From Vespula vulgaris (lineage: Eukaryota > Arthropoda > Insecta > Hymenoptera > Vespidae): a stretch of 64,000 nt of DNA. Under the pieces are notes generated by a model that saw only the letters and a list, made by a program, of their open reading frames with translations, did no database searches and was not told the origin of the DNA. The first letter of the stretch is position 1; every line of letters starts with the position of its first letter. The DNA is taken from assembly GCF_905475345.1 (NCBI RefSeq), contig NC_066586.1, positions 4,336,900-4,400,899 of the forward strand, read 5' to 3'. The translations under genes were made by a program, and so were the position numbers. Below, piece after piece: positions 13,546-26,539 of the stretch.

Positions 13546-15383
13546 CAGGGATATAGAGTAATAGCCGGGAAAGAGAGAAACATCAACACCTTGCATCGAG
13601 GCTTTTACGAGCCCGACCGAGCGCGTAAGGGATGGGAATTTGGTAGAATAAAGAATAAATAAGGGAGCCGACAAATACGGGGTCGCATAGAAATCGCGAT
13701 GCTTACGTCGTCGTAAGCGATGCTAATCCTCTGTTTGCAGAAAATCCTAACGGTGGCCTAGCCCGTACATGTAACGACGCGCTTGCTGCTAGCCAAGGGT
13801 GTCTGGGAAAAGGGAGAGACGGCATTCTACTTTTTCTCTTCTTCATTCTCGGTGGAACGCAAGAGAACGTCCATAAATCACCCGTTCATTCTGGCTAGGT
13901 GCATACGTACGTGCGTCTCTTTGTACCTGGCGCGAAGAATGGCTCGCTTTGTATGTGTTTCCGCGATTCATCGAGGAATCGCAAATACCGAGCGACGAAA
14001 TATCGAGGATCCGAGCTAGCCGAGAATTCGTTTACCGTCGGTCCCCGTCGAAAGTTTTGCGAGACTATGGGATTGAAAATAAATTGTATGCCGGATTAGC
14101 AACTGTTGTATGAAACTCGCCTGGTATACTTTCGGAGAAAGAAAGCTTTAAAAAACGCAGAGCGCAAAAAGATAGCATAGGTATTTCTCTTTCCTCTTTA
14201 TATTCGGTCTGTCTGTCTCTTTTTCGTCAAAAGTACGTAGAAATACGTAGCATGACGCATCGCTCGTCGGCACTTCCGTTTGTCGAATTTAACGAGCCGT
14301 CTGCAAACGTCTGCCCTCGGTCGGTGCATGTTGCCGTGCGTGTACATAGCGTAATACGTACATCCGTATGAGTCACAATCAGTGGGAAAGCTGGTACATG
14401 TAAACTCGACGCTGCAGCTGTTTTGGGGGGATTTACGAAAAACTGTTCTCGTCGTTCTTTGATTTTCCTTTGTCCTTGCAAATTTTATCGAAAAGTTCGA
14501 ACACGAATTTCGATAGAGATGGCTTGGCAAGAGATAATAAGCGAGTGACGATGATAATTTAGAAGAGAAGTAAGGAAGACATCTTGGAACGACAGGTCGC
14601 ACGTTGTTCATCGCATTAACGTCTCCACAGGGAGTCGCAGGCTTCACGGTCGCTAAGTACGTATCTGGCCGTTGCGAGTTAGCGTCTGTTACAGGGACAA
14701 GAGCTTTCGTCTCGCATACTACGCACTTAACTATGCGTAGACGAGGTTGAGCCCTATTAATGATATCGCTATCGTCACCGTGCGGTTTTACGATAAGACA
14801 GATACATATAGTAGCTGTGATTCTATTAGACTTCTATCGTTTCGACTTCAACGTTCCATTCCGTAATGTCTTTCATCTGTCAGATTTTTCTAATCGGTAC
14901 TATTAATCATCCTAGTTACGCGTTCTCATATCAATTCGATCGGATATAAAAAAAAGTCTTATTAAATTATAGATAGATACGTTTTTGATCGTCGATAAGA
15001 TTTTTTTCTACACGAGTTGACGTTACTCATTATAACGTTAATCGATGTTTCCGATTTAAGAAGGCTTTAGACAGAAGTGTACTTTTATTTGTCGTTCGAC
15101 GAATCGATGTCCTGTCAAATAAAGAGTGAAATCGATGTGATCTTTGAGAAATAGAATAAATTTAATTGTAGACCGATGAGATTTCCGATACTACAGTAAG
15201 TATAATCAGTAATCTAGATGGAAAAGATTTTTATTGACACGCTCGTTGGTTTTTTAATTTGGTCTAAGAAGTGGAGAAAGAAGGTTGGAGCGAAGATCGA
15301 AAAAGAAAAAACGAGAGAGGATTCCTTTCTTCCATTGGTTGAAAGATCGTTCGATTAAAGCAGCCAACCTCGTTTCACTCGAG

Positions 15384-15424
15384 CGCACGAATGTCGTTAA
15401 CGAAATTCGTTAACGACTCGTGCG
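15384..15424. repeat. Near-perfect 41-bp inverted repeat
   Basis: The arms are CGCACGA-(AT)-GTCGTTAACGAA and TTCGTTAACGAC-TCGTGCG around a single central A at 15405. All 19 paired positions match, with only a two-base bulge at 15391-15392. It can form a hairpin or cruciform or act as a symmetric protein-binding site. No gene or transposon end adjoins it. Confidence 0.9.
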
Positions 15425-17759
15425 ATCCTGTCGTTGCGCGAGATTGCTTCGTAGCACGTCTCAAACCACGATAGAGGTGATTTACGAATAAAATTCTGTA
15501 TCACCTCGGGCTTTTTTTTCCCTTTTCTGAGTCAACTTGTCGAACGTTCGACGTAAAAGTCGTTGTCTCGTTAAAAAGAGAAAAGAAAAAAGAAATAAAA
15601 GACAGTATCGATCGATCTGTCGATTTGGATAAAAGTATTTAAAGAGAATTTTATCAATCGATCCGAGCAAGCCAGAGTGATTTCATTTCATAATTCTTTA
15701 AAATAGTCATTGAGAAATTGATAACGGTTGACGTATCGTAAAAAGAATAACACGAATGAATAAGATTTATCTTTTATAAAAAGCATCCTTTTTTAGATCG
15801 TTCGATACGTATCTTGGGTATATCTAAGGTCCTTGAGGAAGGTTCTTTCTTATAGCTTCGAGAGTTAACTCGGAGGTCTGTCGGTCTACCAGTAGAAACG
15901 TGCTCGCGTTGGCGTGCCTGCACATAATATATCGATTTAACACGGCAAATTAACTCGGCACCCTCGCAGTAAATACGCTGGAGATTTTATACGAAAGGAG
16001 GCGAAGGGAGGCCATGACCGAAGTTTCTTCTACGTCGAGTGATTTCAAGTACCGTGCCGACACGTCGAGGAAAGGGAAAAGTTGTTGATAAAACAATGAG
16101 TCAACGTTCTCTCGGTGACACCTCTAAAAACGAACAAGACGTATGATTTTAAACAAACTTTCTTTGTTTCCTCACGATTTAGCTTTTTATCTGGTACTGT
16201 AATTAAAAAATAAAAATAAAAAAGGATAAAGAAAGAAAGAGGGAGAAATGTTAAAGGTGATCAATCACATCGCATTAGTCTCGTACGTTCGATCTGGCGA
16301 ATTAAGATCGAGGCTCGAATAATTAGAGACAAGAAAATCGTGCGTAACACGGATCGCCGTAACTACGTGTTAGCGGTGTGGCGAAGATCGTTCACGTCGT
16401 CGACTCGCGTTTAGCGAACACGCTCGAGAGAAATCGCGTGTTCTTTCTCGAAGGTCGATCCTGCGATCGTACACACTTGCCCCCGTAAGTTTCGAGTTTG
16501 GTTAAGAACTAAGAATTACGATGGTACGATTTAGTAAAAGGAAAAAAGAAAGAAAGGAACGAAACAAAAAAGAAAAAAAAAGAAATAAAAGAGAATAGCG
16601 GCACGTTTGATCAAGCTTACAGGAGAAATGGCATAAAAGGGAGAAATAAAAGTGGGCGTATTGCAGCGATAATTTTATTTTATTATTACATCGATATTAT
16701 TAGGTCGATAAGAAAGGTGGAAGAGGGTGGCAAGGTTGTACAGAGCACTTTTGACTAATTATATTTATCGATCCGGTCCCGGTACGGCGAGCCGCCGATA
16801 GGACGTGGCCTTCTGCCGAGGGTGAGTCAAAATCCTTGGGGCACGTGTTTCGGTTTGACACGGCACCCACCCTTCCGTAGAGACTCGGATCGTTCTTATT
16901 TTTCATAGTGTACGCGTACGTGCATGCGTACATTTAGTATTTATGACATTACGAACGATAGCGTGTGCTGCTTAATGAGGTACGGGCGGACAGCCGGTCG
17001 CTGAGTCATTGTCGGGCACAATGTCGTGCATTATGGAGTCAGGCTGGACTCTCCAGGGTATACTCGACCCCTGGTCCTTCCTTCCTCCTCCTCCCTCCCA
17101 CTCACCCTCTCACCCACTCTTCCTACTTTCCTCGATCCACGGACGGATCCATAGACGTAATTAAATGCGAGTCACCACCGCCCAACGAGTGACTGGCCTC
17201 CTGCTTCTTGTTCCCGGCCTTTCGAACTCTTTTTCGCGACCTACCTTCTCCTACTTCCTTCAAAAAGAAACGAGATATCAGGAACGAGAATCCGAAGCTT
17301 CGCTCGACGTAAATCTTGCAAATATATTCCGGCTTCTAACGTCGAAAGTAGGCCAATAAGAAGTCGCGTCATTGCGATCGAGCCACCGAGTTAAAGAACG
17401 GACAATGCGGAAGAATGTAGTAGAGGATGGAGAGAAGGTGTTTGGATAAAGAAGTAGAGAGGGGTGCGTTCGAAAGAAAAGGAAAGGAGAGGAGAGGAGA
17501 GGAGAGGAAAGGAAAGAAGAGGAATGGAATGGAATGGAACGAAGGACGGAGAGTAGTAGATTTAAGAGACGGTTCTTAAGACGACAATGCTCACACCGAT
17601 TACGAATTTTACGAAGCTCTTCGAAGGTGGCACGGTGGTCTCGCGGATTAAAGAAAGCTCGCGAACGAGGAATGCAATTTCCTGCGAAGCTCCGCAACGT
17701 TGGTATTGGACGGGAACGGGGAAAATGGAGAGACGTGGGAGGGTAAAGAAGAGATTAGG

Positions 17760-17784
17760 TCGGTTCAGAATGACGCTGAACCGA
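17760..17784. repeat. Short hairpin: 9-bp arms, 7-base loop
   Basis: TCGGTTCAG (17760-17768) and CTGAACCGA (17776-17784) are perfect reverse complements around AATGACG. No function is evident; it may be chance. Confidence 0.6.
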
Positions 17785-18099
17785 AATAGCTGAAAGCCGC
17801 AGGAACGTAAGTTTAAATTTTCGACGATACTTTCTTGTCTTCGATTCTCCGTTCGCTTCCTTTCTTTTTTCCTCTTCTTTTCTCTTCTTTTCTTTTTCTC
17901 TTTTACGTATAATTCAAATTCTCGCGGAACAATAGAGATAATGCCGGCAATCGACGATGCAAAACGATCGTCCTCGGGGGAGAAAAGGGGAGAGTTTGTC
18001 GAGACTCGCGAAAGAAAAGCATCGGTGGTAGGCGGTGACGCGGTAACGACTGGCTATAGGTGCACTTAAAAAAAAGAAAGAGATTCAGGAAGAATAGGG

Positions 18100-18140
18100 T
18101 TCGTTCGTTCGTTCGTTCGAGAGAGAGAGAGAGAGAGAAA
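18100..18140 (+). repeat. (TTCG)n joined to (GA)n
   Basis: Five TTCG units (18100-18119) run directly into GA dinucleotides. Confidence 0.9.
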
Positions 18141-18287
18141 GAACGAAAGAGGCCGAAGAGTTTCTGAGCTTTACTCTTCGGCGTTTCGTAGCGGCGCGGT
18201 CGGTTTGTTTGGCTCTTTGGATCGGAGCCAAATAGGAATTGGCTATTGACCAAAGCAATGCTACCTAAATTACCGGTGCAGGGCGGG

Positions 18288-18394
18288 TGCGCGCGAGCGA
18301 ACGAGCAAGCAAGCAAGGAAGCAAGCAAGCAAGCGAGCGAGCGAGCGAGCGAGCGAGCGAGCGAGCGAGCGAGCGAGCGAGAGAACGAGCGAGC
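18288..18394 (+). repeat. (GCAA)n to (GCGA)n tetranucleotide array
   Basis: GCAA units change to GCGA units at about 18332, giving roughly 25 tetramers in all. One frame reads as Ala-Ser-Glu-Arg repeats, a translation artefact. The sharp switch of unit suggests one substitution spread by slippage. Confidence 0.95.
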
Positions 18395-21300
18395 GCGGTA
18401 TCGTGTACGCGGTAGTGCTCGGCCCTTGTTACGTGTCGTGTATTCGATTATCTACGTCGTGCTTTATTACGAACTAATGTCGCGACAGCCGCGCATCTGC
18501 CACGATCTATCGACCTTCCGATAATCAGCTCGAAAGTTTCCATCCTAGGATAGGAGAAGTAAAAGATTATGCAAAAGCGAACGGGGCAAAATAAAAATAC
18601 GAAAAGATAAAAGAAATTAGATAAAAACGTTTAACGTTCAGATTCCAGTTTGCTAGATTTGTCAAAAGAAAGATCGGAGATCACGGGATTAAAATCGTTT
18701 GGTTCCTCATCGACGAGCCATGCTACGTCATGGAATTCGACCGTAAAAGACGAGACAGGACAACGTATCCTTTGGATTGACCTTCGCAAAGAAAGAACGG
18801 AGAAAAGACGGAGAATGGAAGGGGAGAGAGAAAGGAACGAAGGAAAAATAGAAGCGACGATGGCAAGCAAATTTTCTCGGGTGCGAAAGAAAGCGGCTCT
18901 CCCTTTCTCCCCTCCTCTTCGTCTTCTATACAGTTTCTCCGTACTTTTCTTTTGTATATTTGAAGGATTTTCTCTAATGAAATAATTAAAATTACAAAGC
19001 TCCGTAGTACGGAGAGCCAGTAGACGACGACCAAGTAGAACGAAACGAAAGAGACGAAGGGCCGAAGGGAGTAAGATCGCCCGCGTTGAAGAGAAAACGT
19101 TTCTTTCCTTCTCTCAACCCCTCACTTTACCTTACTTTTCTTATACCTCAAGCTTCCATACCAGCTGCACCTTTACGGTCGTATTCCGACTCCCAGAGAA
19201 GCCAGGTAACGGTTCAACGAGAATCAATGAGAATTCCCAATGGACCCGTGCTAGAATTCCATTGCAGAGCGACGTTGTTATTCGCGATGACACCCCAATC
19301 TCAATATTCCCGACGTTTTACGGACGTTTCGAACTATGCGTCCGACGGTACTCTCATAATATTTATCTTGTACAAAAGATGGCGAACGGACAGTTTCCCT
19401 TCCTCTACCTTCTCATTGATCGAACAAAGCCCTTAACTTTATGTCACATCGTACGACCAATATCGTACGTTCGATTTATCAAAAGTTCCTTTTTATCGAA
19501 TATCGTTTCTTTTTTTTTTCTTCTCTCTTTTCTTTTCCCTTTCTTTCTCTTTTTTCTTCTTTTATCGCAAGTAGATATTCCGAGTTTGTTAAAAAAAAAA
19601 ATGTATAAAGAAAGAAGATATATGATTCGTTTAAGTTGCAACTTTTTTTACGATACGTTGTTCCCGATCGTTTCGAACGATCGAAGAAATAATAAGTTCA
19701 CCTTTATCGGGCTCGTGAAATCGTTGCTCGTACATAGATAGTACGATATGAAAGATCCATAAGATAACGAAAATCTTTTCGCGTATTTTGTCTTCCGCAA
19801 AGTCCGCAGAGCCCAAAGGAATACTCGAGCGGTACTTTCCCTCTGAGAATGTTGAATTCGTTCGTTAATTAAGACGATTCCTTGATGGCCTCTGTTAGGA
19901 ATATTAACATTATGAAGTATTAAGATTATACGGTATAGATCTTCGTAGAAGGGAATAAAAGGTAATAAGCTGATGTAAAATCCCTGTCGTTTATTTGAAA
20001 TCTAAACGGAAAACACACACAGACAGCTTTTTCTACCTTTTCTTGTTTTTTACCACACTCGGGCCGTTTCATCGAGATACGCAAACAGAGGCAACCGACC
20101 GTCGTAATGATAAAAGATTAAACGGCTCGGCCTGCCCGTTATTCGAATCGCCAAGCCATTAACGAATTCCAAGCTTGGGACCGTTTACGCGGTAGTTTTT
20201 CTAAAGCGCTCGATGCTATAGCTTAGGCTTAGCACGCAGTCCGAAGGGTTGTTATTTCGAGAGCTTTTTTCGAGGTAAATAAGACCTTTCTAATTAATAA
20301 ACAAGTCGAATTTTTCTTTATTTTTTTCTTTTCTCTCTCTCTCTCTCTCTCTTTCGTTATCCCCCTAACTTTTCCATGCTCCCCTTACGCCAAGACGAAC
20401 TTTTCTTCCCCAAGGAACGCGAAACAATGAGAGAAATGGTTTCGAGTAGGGCGATAAAACTTGAGGAACGCGATGACGTCTCGCGTGCCTTGCGCTCGTT
20501 GAAATCGGAGCTCTGTGCATAATTTAATAAAGGACAGCGTTAAGGGCCAATATTATTCGACGGTCAACGTTTCCTTTGAACGAGGATAGAATCGAGGAGA
20601 AAGGAGGACAGCTCGTGTAATCCGAGATAGTCAGCTGGAGGCTTCGGGCACACACTACCGTCACACTTACGGTTCGAACCATCACTCTCTTCACCTTTTT
20701 CTACACTCTACCTTGCGTTCTACCTAGTGGCCGGAAGTGGCCACTAAGTCTGTGGACCGGAAGCATCGAAACCTCTTCGTAACGTGAACGAATAGCCTCG
20801 TTCGTGCTTGAGTCCCCTTGATTCTTCTCCTTTTCGTTTCATCCTCTTCTCTCTCTCTCTCTCTCTCTTTGCCTACCTTCGCTTCTCGATACTCGAAGCT
20901 CTTCTTCTTCCTATCGAGATTCTTTAACCGCACATCTCTTCTCGTTCGTTTTTTTTTCTCGTGTCGTAACTACAAAGTAAGTGCCATTTTCGATATCGTC
21001 TCGAACCTTTGCTTTATCCTCGTTACAGGGGTGCAGAGGTTAGCCCAACTGAGCGTTACAGAGGTTAACGCAACTTAGAACGCGGCTCTTCCTTCCTATT
21101 AATTCATTACTTAATATTTAATTTCTCTCGTGGGAAATCATCTTGCCGAGGGTGGCGACGTCGGACGAATCAAAACCGAGAAAGCTTTCAAAAGACGATA
21201 CCCTTCTCCTTTTAACCTAATTTATGTCATTAACCTTTCATCCGTCTATCTTCCAAATATGAATCAATGAACCTTCTCTTTACGTTCGTTATATTTTTGC

Positions 21301-24300
21301 TTCCCGCTGGCACCCAGCGCTTTTTTAGCGTTTAACCACCCATCGTTCCTCGGCAATACGTTAAAAGTTCTTCTGACTTTTTATAACGATATCTCGACGT
21401 TTCGAAAGGACGAAACTTTTTTACGTCCGCAGTCGTCATTCTTAATACAATACCCGATGCGTTTCTACCATGTCGATATTGGAATAGCTTTGGAATTATC
21501 TTCGGATCTTCGCATCTATTTTCGCGTATTACGATAACATTTATTGCCTCGAGAATTGTCATTGAAAAATATTCAGAGTAAACGATAATTTGATCGAATA
21601 AATCGTTTCATTTTGCATTTCGTTCACACTGCGGAGTGGGAATATTACTTTAGCCATAAATTTTCCAGTTCGCGTCGGGGTGATTCGTATTGATTTTAAA
21701 GCAGGTTATTAAATAAACCCTATTATATATAGATGAATTTTCTTTCGTTCGAAAATAGCGTTGTATAAATAAATCGTACGGTCCGGTAGATCTGCATACC
21801 TATAGATACAACACTTTGCTACATATATTGTAATATAAAAGTCTCTTCTTCTTTTTTCCTTTTTCTTTTTTTTCATTTTCTTCCATGAAATCTTTACAAA
21901 TTTTACTTTTGCGAGGCGTCATCGAATGAATATTTAAATTCGAACGGTGATACTCTTTGGAACGTGAGTTGTTCATGATTACAAGGATGATGACGCTTTA
22001 CATCCGGTTGACCAAGCTCGATGGCGCAAGCTGTCGTTACTCGTTATGTTCGCCTAACGATCGGTCGAGATGCGCGAGTTGAAGTTTCGTTCCGTTGCTT
22101 AATGATCTGGAATCTTGAAGGAATATCGAAGACTAATTAGGCCAAGGCGTTTCTTAATGGGTTACGTTAGATGGTACCTATACCTTACCAAGCGTGAACT
22201 CGGGCGTGATAGGAACGCTGAAACTTTCCTCGAGATCTAAAATCAGCTAATACGCTTCTTTTCAATAACGAACATTATTTTTCTTTTAAGCTACGCATTT
22301 AAACGTTCAGTTTTAATTAACCGCGATTCGCGCAAAGGAAAAATTGTAGAAAGGATGAAATTATCCTTTTCTTTTTCAATATGCGTAATTATTAACGAAT
22401 TAAAAACTATCGAGGCGAATTCTTTTGACGTTTGTTCGGTCCATTTAATCGAGCAAAATATTTCGTACGATTTTCCACATTAAATATTCTACTGATAAAA
22501 GAACGCGAATCGAACACGAGCAAACGATCAGTTATTTTTTAAAATCGGTTTGTCTCTTGTCTTTTCTGTCTCCCGTATTTCTCGCTTTTTCATTTGCGCC
22601 TGTATCTCTTTCTTTCTCCATTAATTACATTGACCATCGGAGTTGGCACGAGCGGTGTAGATAATTATACCCACCGGCTTTTTAATGAGGACTCATCGCT
22701 TCGGAAAATATTGGAAAATGTTTCCTATCGTTGATGGCGATGATGAATGCCAGTGCTCTTTTAAATATTTTATTTCTACATTCAAAACATCGACCTTTTG
22801 CTAACTTCCTTTTGTAATTATCCCCTTTAATTATCGAGTACTATTCTTTAAAAAATTTCTATCAAGGATATCATAAAGTGTTCCTTTTTCTTTTTTGTAT
22901 TTCTGATCGGTCATAGAATTCTGAGGATGGATTTAATCGGATTTATTTTCTTTCAATTCTATTAAAGTACTTTTGGATCATATCGATGTCTATTTACAAT
23001 TTCATTTGTTTTCCACCATTTCGTTATATATTTTAAAGAGTAAAATAATCTCTGCTCTTATTTTTTGTATTACGAATCTTTATTATGTATAAAAACGAGG
23101 ACATGTTAAAATTCTTCCCATAATTAAAGGTATAACGAACGAAGGGAATAAAATTGGAAAATAGAACAAGGACCGATGAAGAAGGTACTTCAAACGTGAT
23201 GATTTTCACCTCCATACGTATGCGACCGATTAACAGAATTCTCATTAGTGTCCTTTATCCTTTCCTGTCTTCCAATGGAAACGACTTCTTCCATTTTTAC
23301 GATCTTTTCGATATGAAACGTTAAAAAAGAAGAAAAGAAATGAAAAGGATATCTCGTGAGATTGGAGTGGCATGGAATACGTATTCGAGAATAACGTGGT
23401 TTTATTTTGTTGGAGCCTATTGATAGAACGGGCGAATATTTTTTCAATCAGTTTTTTTTTATTTTTCCTTCTTTCATTTGTATTATTAGTTGCTTATCTA
23501 TATTGCTCGTATTTATTCTTACACACACACACATATGTATATCCATTATTGTACTCTATTGTCCAACATTACCATGAGCATACAAACTCTATTTCTGTCT
23601 CCCTCCCTCCCCTCCTCGTCACTCGCGCGAGAGACAGTATCCACGTTGAATACTGTCTCGTAGCGTTGGTTTGATTAGGAGATACGCGAAAGGGCCCGGC
23701 GGTGGTTTATACTGCTGTGGATTCAACAAAGCCGAAAACAATCGGCGCTGATGTCCTTCTGACCTGCAGGCTTTGCCCGAGAAATTAATCGAGCACCGTG
23801 TTGCGGCAAACAGTGAGCTTCCCGTTTGCTCGTACTCGCTAGCGGCCACTATCCTACCTACTACTACAACTACTATCACCGTTCTTACTATGACTTGACC
23901 TCTATGAAAACCCTGTGCTTTAGCAAACTTCTCTCGATTTTACGGAAAGAACGAAACCGATAGCCGCGAGCAGATTTTTCTCATTTCGGACCATTTACAA
24001 ATGTCAAATAGATCTCGGTGAGTATATATTTCACGTAGATACATTTGAAAATTTTTGATTCTCGCTCGACATTAAACTACGTCGGTTCTGCTAAAAATCC
24101 TCGTGAATGTTTATCCGCGAGATCTTCTTCCTTGTCCTTGTCGAGTCCTCGCCGCACGACTTTTGTTCGAATTTTAGTTGCTCCTTCTCGCTGCTTGAAA
24201 ACGTTTCAACGGTAGATTGGCAAGCCTTTCAAAGGAGTTTCCGCAACGGTCTACGAACACCTTTTGATCCCTTTCCGTAGATGCTCGCAAGCAGAGCGGA

Positions 24301-25956
24301 ATTCGTCGAATTGTGCGATTTCACATCTGAGTTTGAAATTAACGTAAGTAGAAGTTCTGCGCGGTTGCCTGCGGTTCGTTTTAACTTGCTCCTCGGCTTC
24401 GAAACGCGGAACGGTGCGATTGCAATGTTCAGAAATCGTCGATGCTTTCGTTCGAACGTGTTGTCAGGAGGAGGAAAGAAGGAAGAAAGGAAGGAAGGAA
24501 GGAAGAAAGGAAGGAAGAAAGAAAGGAAGGAAGGAAAGAAAGAAGGAAGGAAGAAAGGAAGTGGTATCGTTTACCGTCTTCTGATCAAGAACGCTATTCT
24601 TTTTCAAAGCGATGTACAGATCTACTATCGGATTGATCAATAAGATAAAGTATTTCGAGCTTCAGCGAAAAGCAATTTCCACGTTTGGATAAGACTCGAA
24701 TTCGAAGAGCGATGAGATGCGTCGTATTCGTCGAATTTGAAAGGGTAAACGTGAAGTGGGGTATAGAGGCGGTTAATTAGCTCTCGCCATAATCCCGATG
24801 GTTTTGGACCACATGCGCATGGCTTAATGCACGTTTATTGCGTGCAGCTGGAGCTTACGTGCGTTCTCGCTACATTCTCTCTCTTTATCTCTCTCTCTCT
24901 CTCTCATATGCATACATACGCGCGCGCACACTTTCTCTTTCTCTCGCTCTCTGCAATTCACTCACTCGTTCTGTTCCTGCATCCCATTCCCCTTTTCGCT
25001 TCATATAGTCTGGAACGAGCAACCCTTTCGGCCCGCCTTTTCTTTCCCCATCTTCTTCACAAACTCCACTGTTCTAAAACATTCAACCGTTAGTTGCCGC
25101 TTTATTCCGCAATTTGTCAATTAATGATTAATTAATAACGCTCCTGTGCCAACTATCGGCTGACTGAGAAATATCTTCTTCTTGAGTCCGAGTTCGAACT
25201 TCATTTCTATCGATTCGTCGACAGAACTCTGTAGTTCGAATCTCTTTCTTCGCATTAACTTCGATCAGAGCTTTCGCTCTCTTTCTCTCTCCGAACATCG
25301 TTCGTGAAACTCGCAAAGTACCGTAAATGTGCACAAAATTAACAGTCCTTTTCGAATTTACCTTCGCTTTCCTGTCGTTTCTCTCCTCCATTCCTTTATT
25401 TCCTTTCGTATCTATTCTCGACACGGTTCGTCGAAACATTCGCGAACGCGAAACGAGCTTGAAAGCTTCGATCTTATTGTCAGTCGTGCGAGGGCTGTGC
25501 ACCGGGAAAAGTGCCTCTTACCGGTTCTCTTATACCACGGTAAACCAGCGGTAGAAACGAGAAATCCTATAAGCTTTCCTTTATCGCGAAGACGTAGTCG
25601 ATCTAAGGGAAAAGAAGCTCCGATCGTCAGTCGCTTTCGTTACTTTCGTTTCTCTTTCCGGACGTGCTCTGGACGTCTCTTATTTTCTATCTCGAGAATA
25701 AAAAAAAGTGAAAAAAGGTAGAGAGAGAAAAGGAGAAGAAAAATTTCCTTCTCGTTGTATCGCTAAGGGATCGATCGCGTATAATTTTAAACGCTTTCCA
25801 GCAAGAAAACTTTTCTCTTTTTTATCTCTCTCTCTCTCTCTCTCTCTGTCTTTTATCGTGGAGGATCATCGAGTTGTCGGAATATTCGGCTTAATTTCGT
25901 AAGTTCTCCGGGCATCGTGGATGGGCCGGTGAAGGGATAAGAAAGAGAAAAAAAAC
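18395..25956. other. Noncoding region upstream of candidate promoter
   Basis: No gene is supported. It holds CT arrays at about 20335-20352, 20850-20868, 24884-24905 and 25825-25847, a GGAA-type array at 24469-24560, and a long array-free AT-rich stretch at 21000-23500. Confidence 0.45.
24469..24560 (+). repeat. (GGAA/GAAA)n purine array
   Basis: About 90 bases of pure purine made of GGAA and GAAA tetramers. Confidence 0.95.
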
Positions 25957-25979
25957 CAGAGAAAGAGAGAGAGAGAGAT

Positions 25980-26345
25980 AGAGAAAAGGAGGGTCGATCG
26001 GCCGGCGTCGATGAGCGGCGCGGTAGCTGGCACTCGGTCGGCACTCGCGTGCGCTCGCTCTCATGCGGGGTGGCGAGGGCGGTGGTGGCACTCGCGCGCG
26101 CGCCAGGCACTCTCTAGCTGTCAGAAAGCAGGAGGGTGGGTGGCACGGGCACCGCGACGCTTCTCGGTAGCGCCACGAACTAAAAGTCTGGCCGACACAG
26201 CGCGCCAGTGTCGAGCCCGCGATCGTGGCGAGCGTACGCGTTTTTCGTACGCACCGTTCACGCAAGGCACACATACACGCACGCGCGCGCGAATAGCACA
26301 CACACACATAGAGACATACGTACGCACAGCTAACGGTAATCGTAG
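25980..26345 (+). promoter_or_regulatory. CpG-island-like block, candidate promoter
   Basis: This is the most GC- and CpG-rich stretch of the window, with runs of alternating CG (ACTCGCGCGCGCGCC near 26092-26105 and CACGCACGCGCGCGCG near 26276-26290). It lies about 3.7 kb before the signal-peptide exon and is bordered by GA tracts at 25957-25984 and 26483-26539. Such blocks next to GA-rich elements are typical of insect promoters. The strand is assumed from the downstream exon. No TATA box or clear initiator was identified. Confidence 0.4.
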
Positions 26346-26482
26346 TCTCTCGTAAACCGTGCACGCGTATCAGCCGCAACGAGGAAGCTTAGGAAGCAAA
26401 ACGAAGACATTTTATTTTTCTCCGAGGCAAGGTCGAAATCAATTTCGATATGATCTATCAAGGAAAAGGGATCGTCATCGAT

Positions 26483-26539
26483 AAAGAGAGGAAGAAAGAG
26501 AGAGAGAGAGAGAGAAAGTGTGGAAGAGAGAGAGAGAGA
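26483..26539 (+). repeat. (GA)n array beside the CpG block
   Basis: GA dinucleotides interrupted by AAGTGTGGA. Immediately after it the strand becomes pyrimidine-rich (TTCTC pentamers to 26590), so the two can pair partly. Confidence 0.9.

Larger units (their letters stand above)
9858..18099. other. Noncoding region with inverted repeats
   Basis: No gene is supported. It holds GA/CT arrays (10699-10719, 10929-10975, 13508-13545), a GAC run (about 12804-12822), a long inverted repeat (15384-15424) and a small hairpin (17760-17784). The 149-codon minus-strand frame at 14198-14647 has no recognisable domain and is probably chance. Confidence 0.45.

Noticed and set aside
14198..14647. 149-codon minus-strand frame, Cys-containing
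   Set aside because: No signal peptide, domain or splice signals were recognised; overlapping frames in the same block are also open, as expected by chance in moderately GC-rich DNA.
18288..18394. Ala-Ser-Glu-Arg repeat protein
   Set aside because: This is only a translation of the GCAA/GCGA tetranucleotide array and has no plausible start or splice context.
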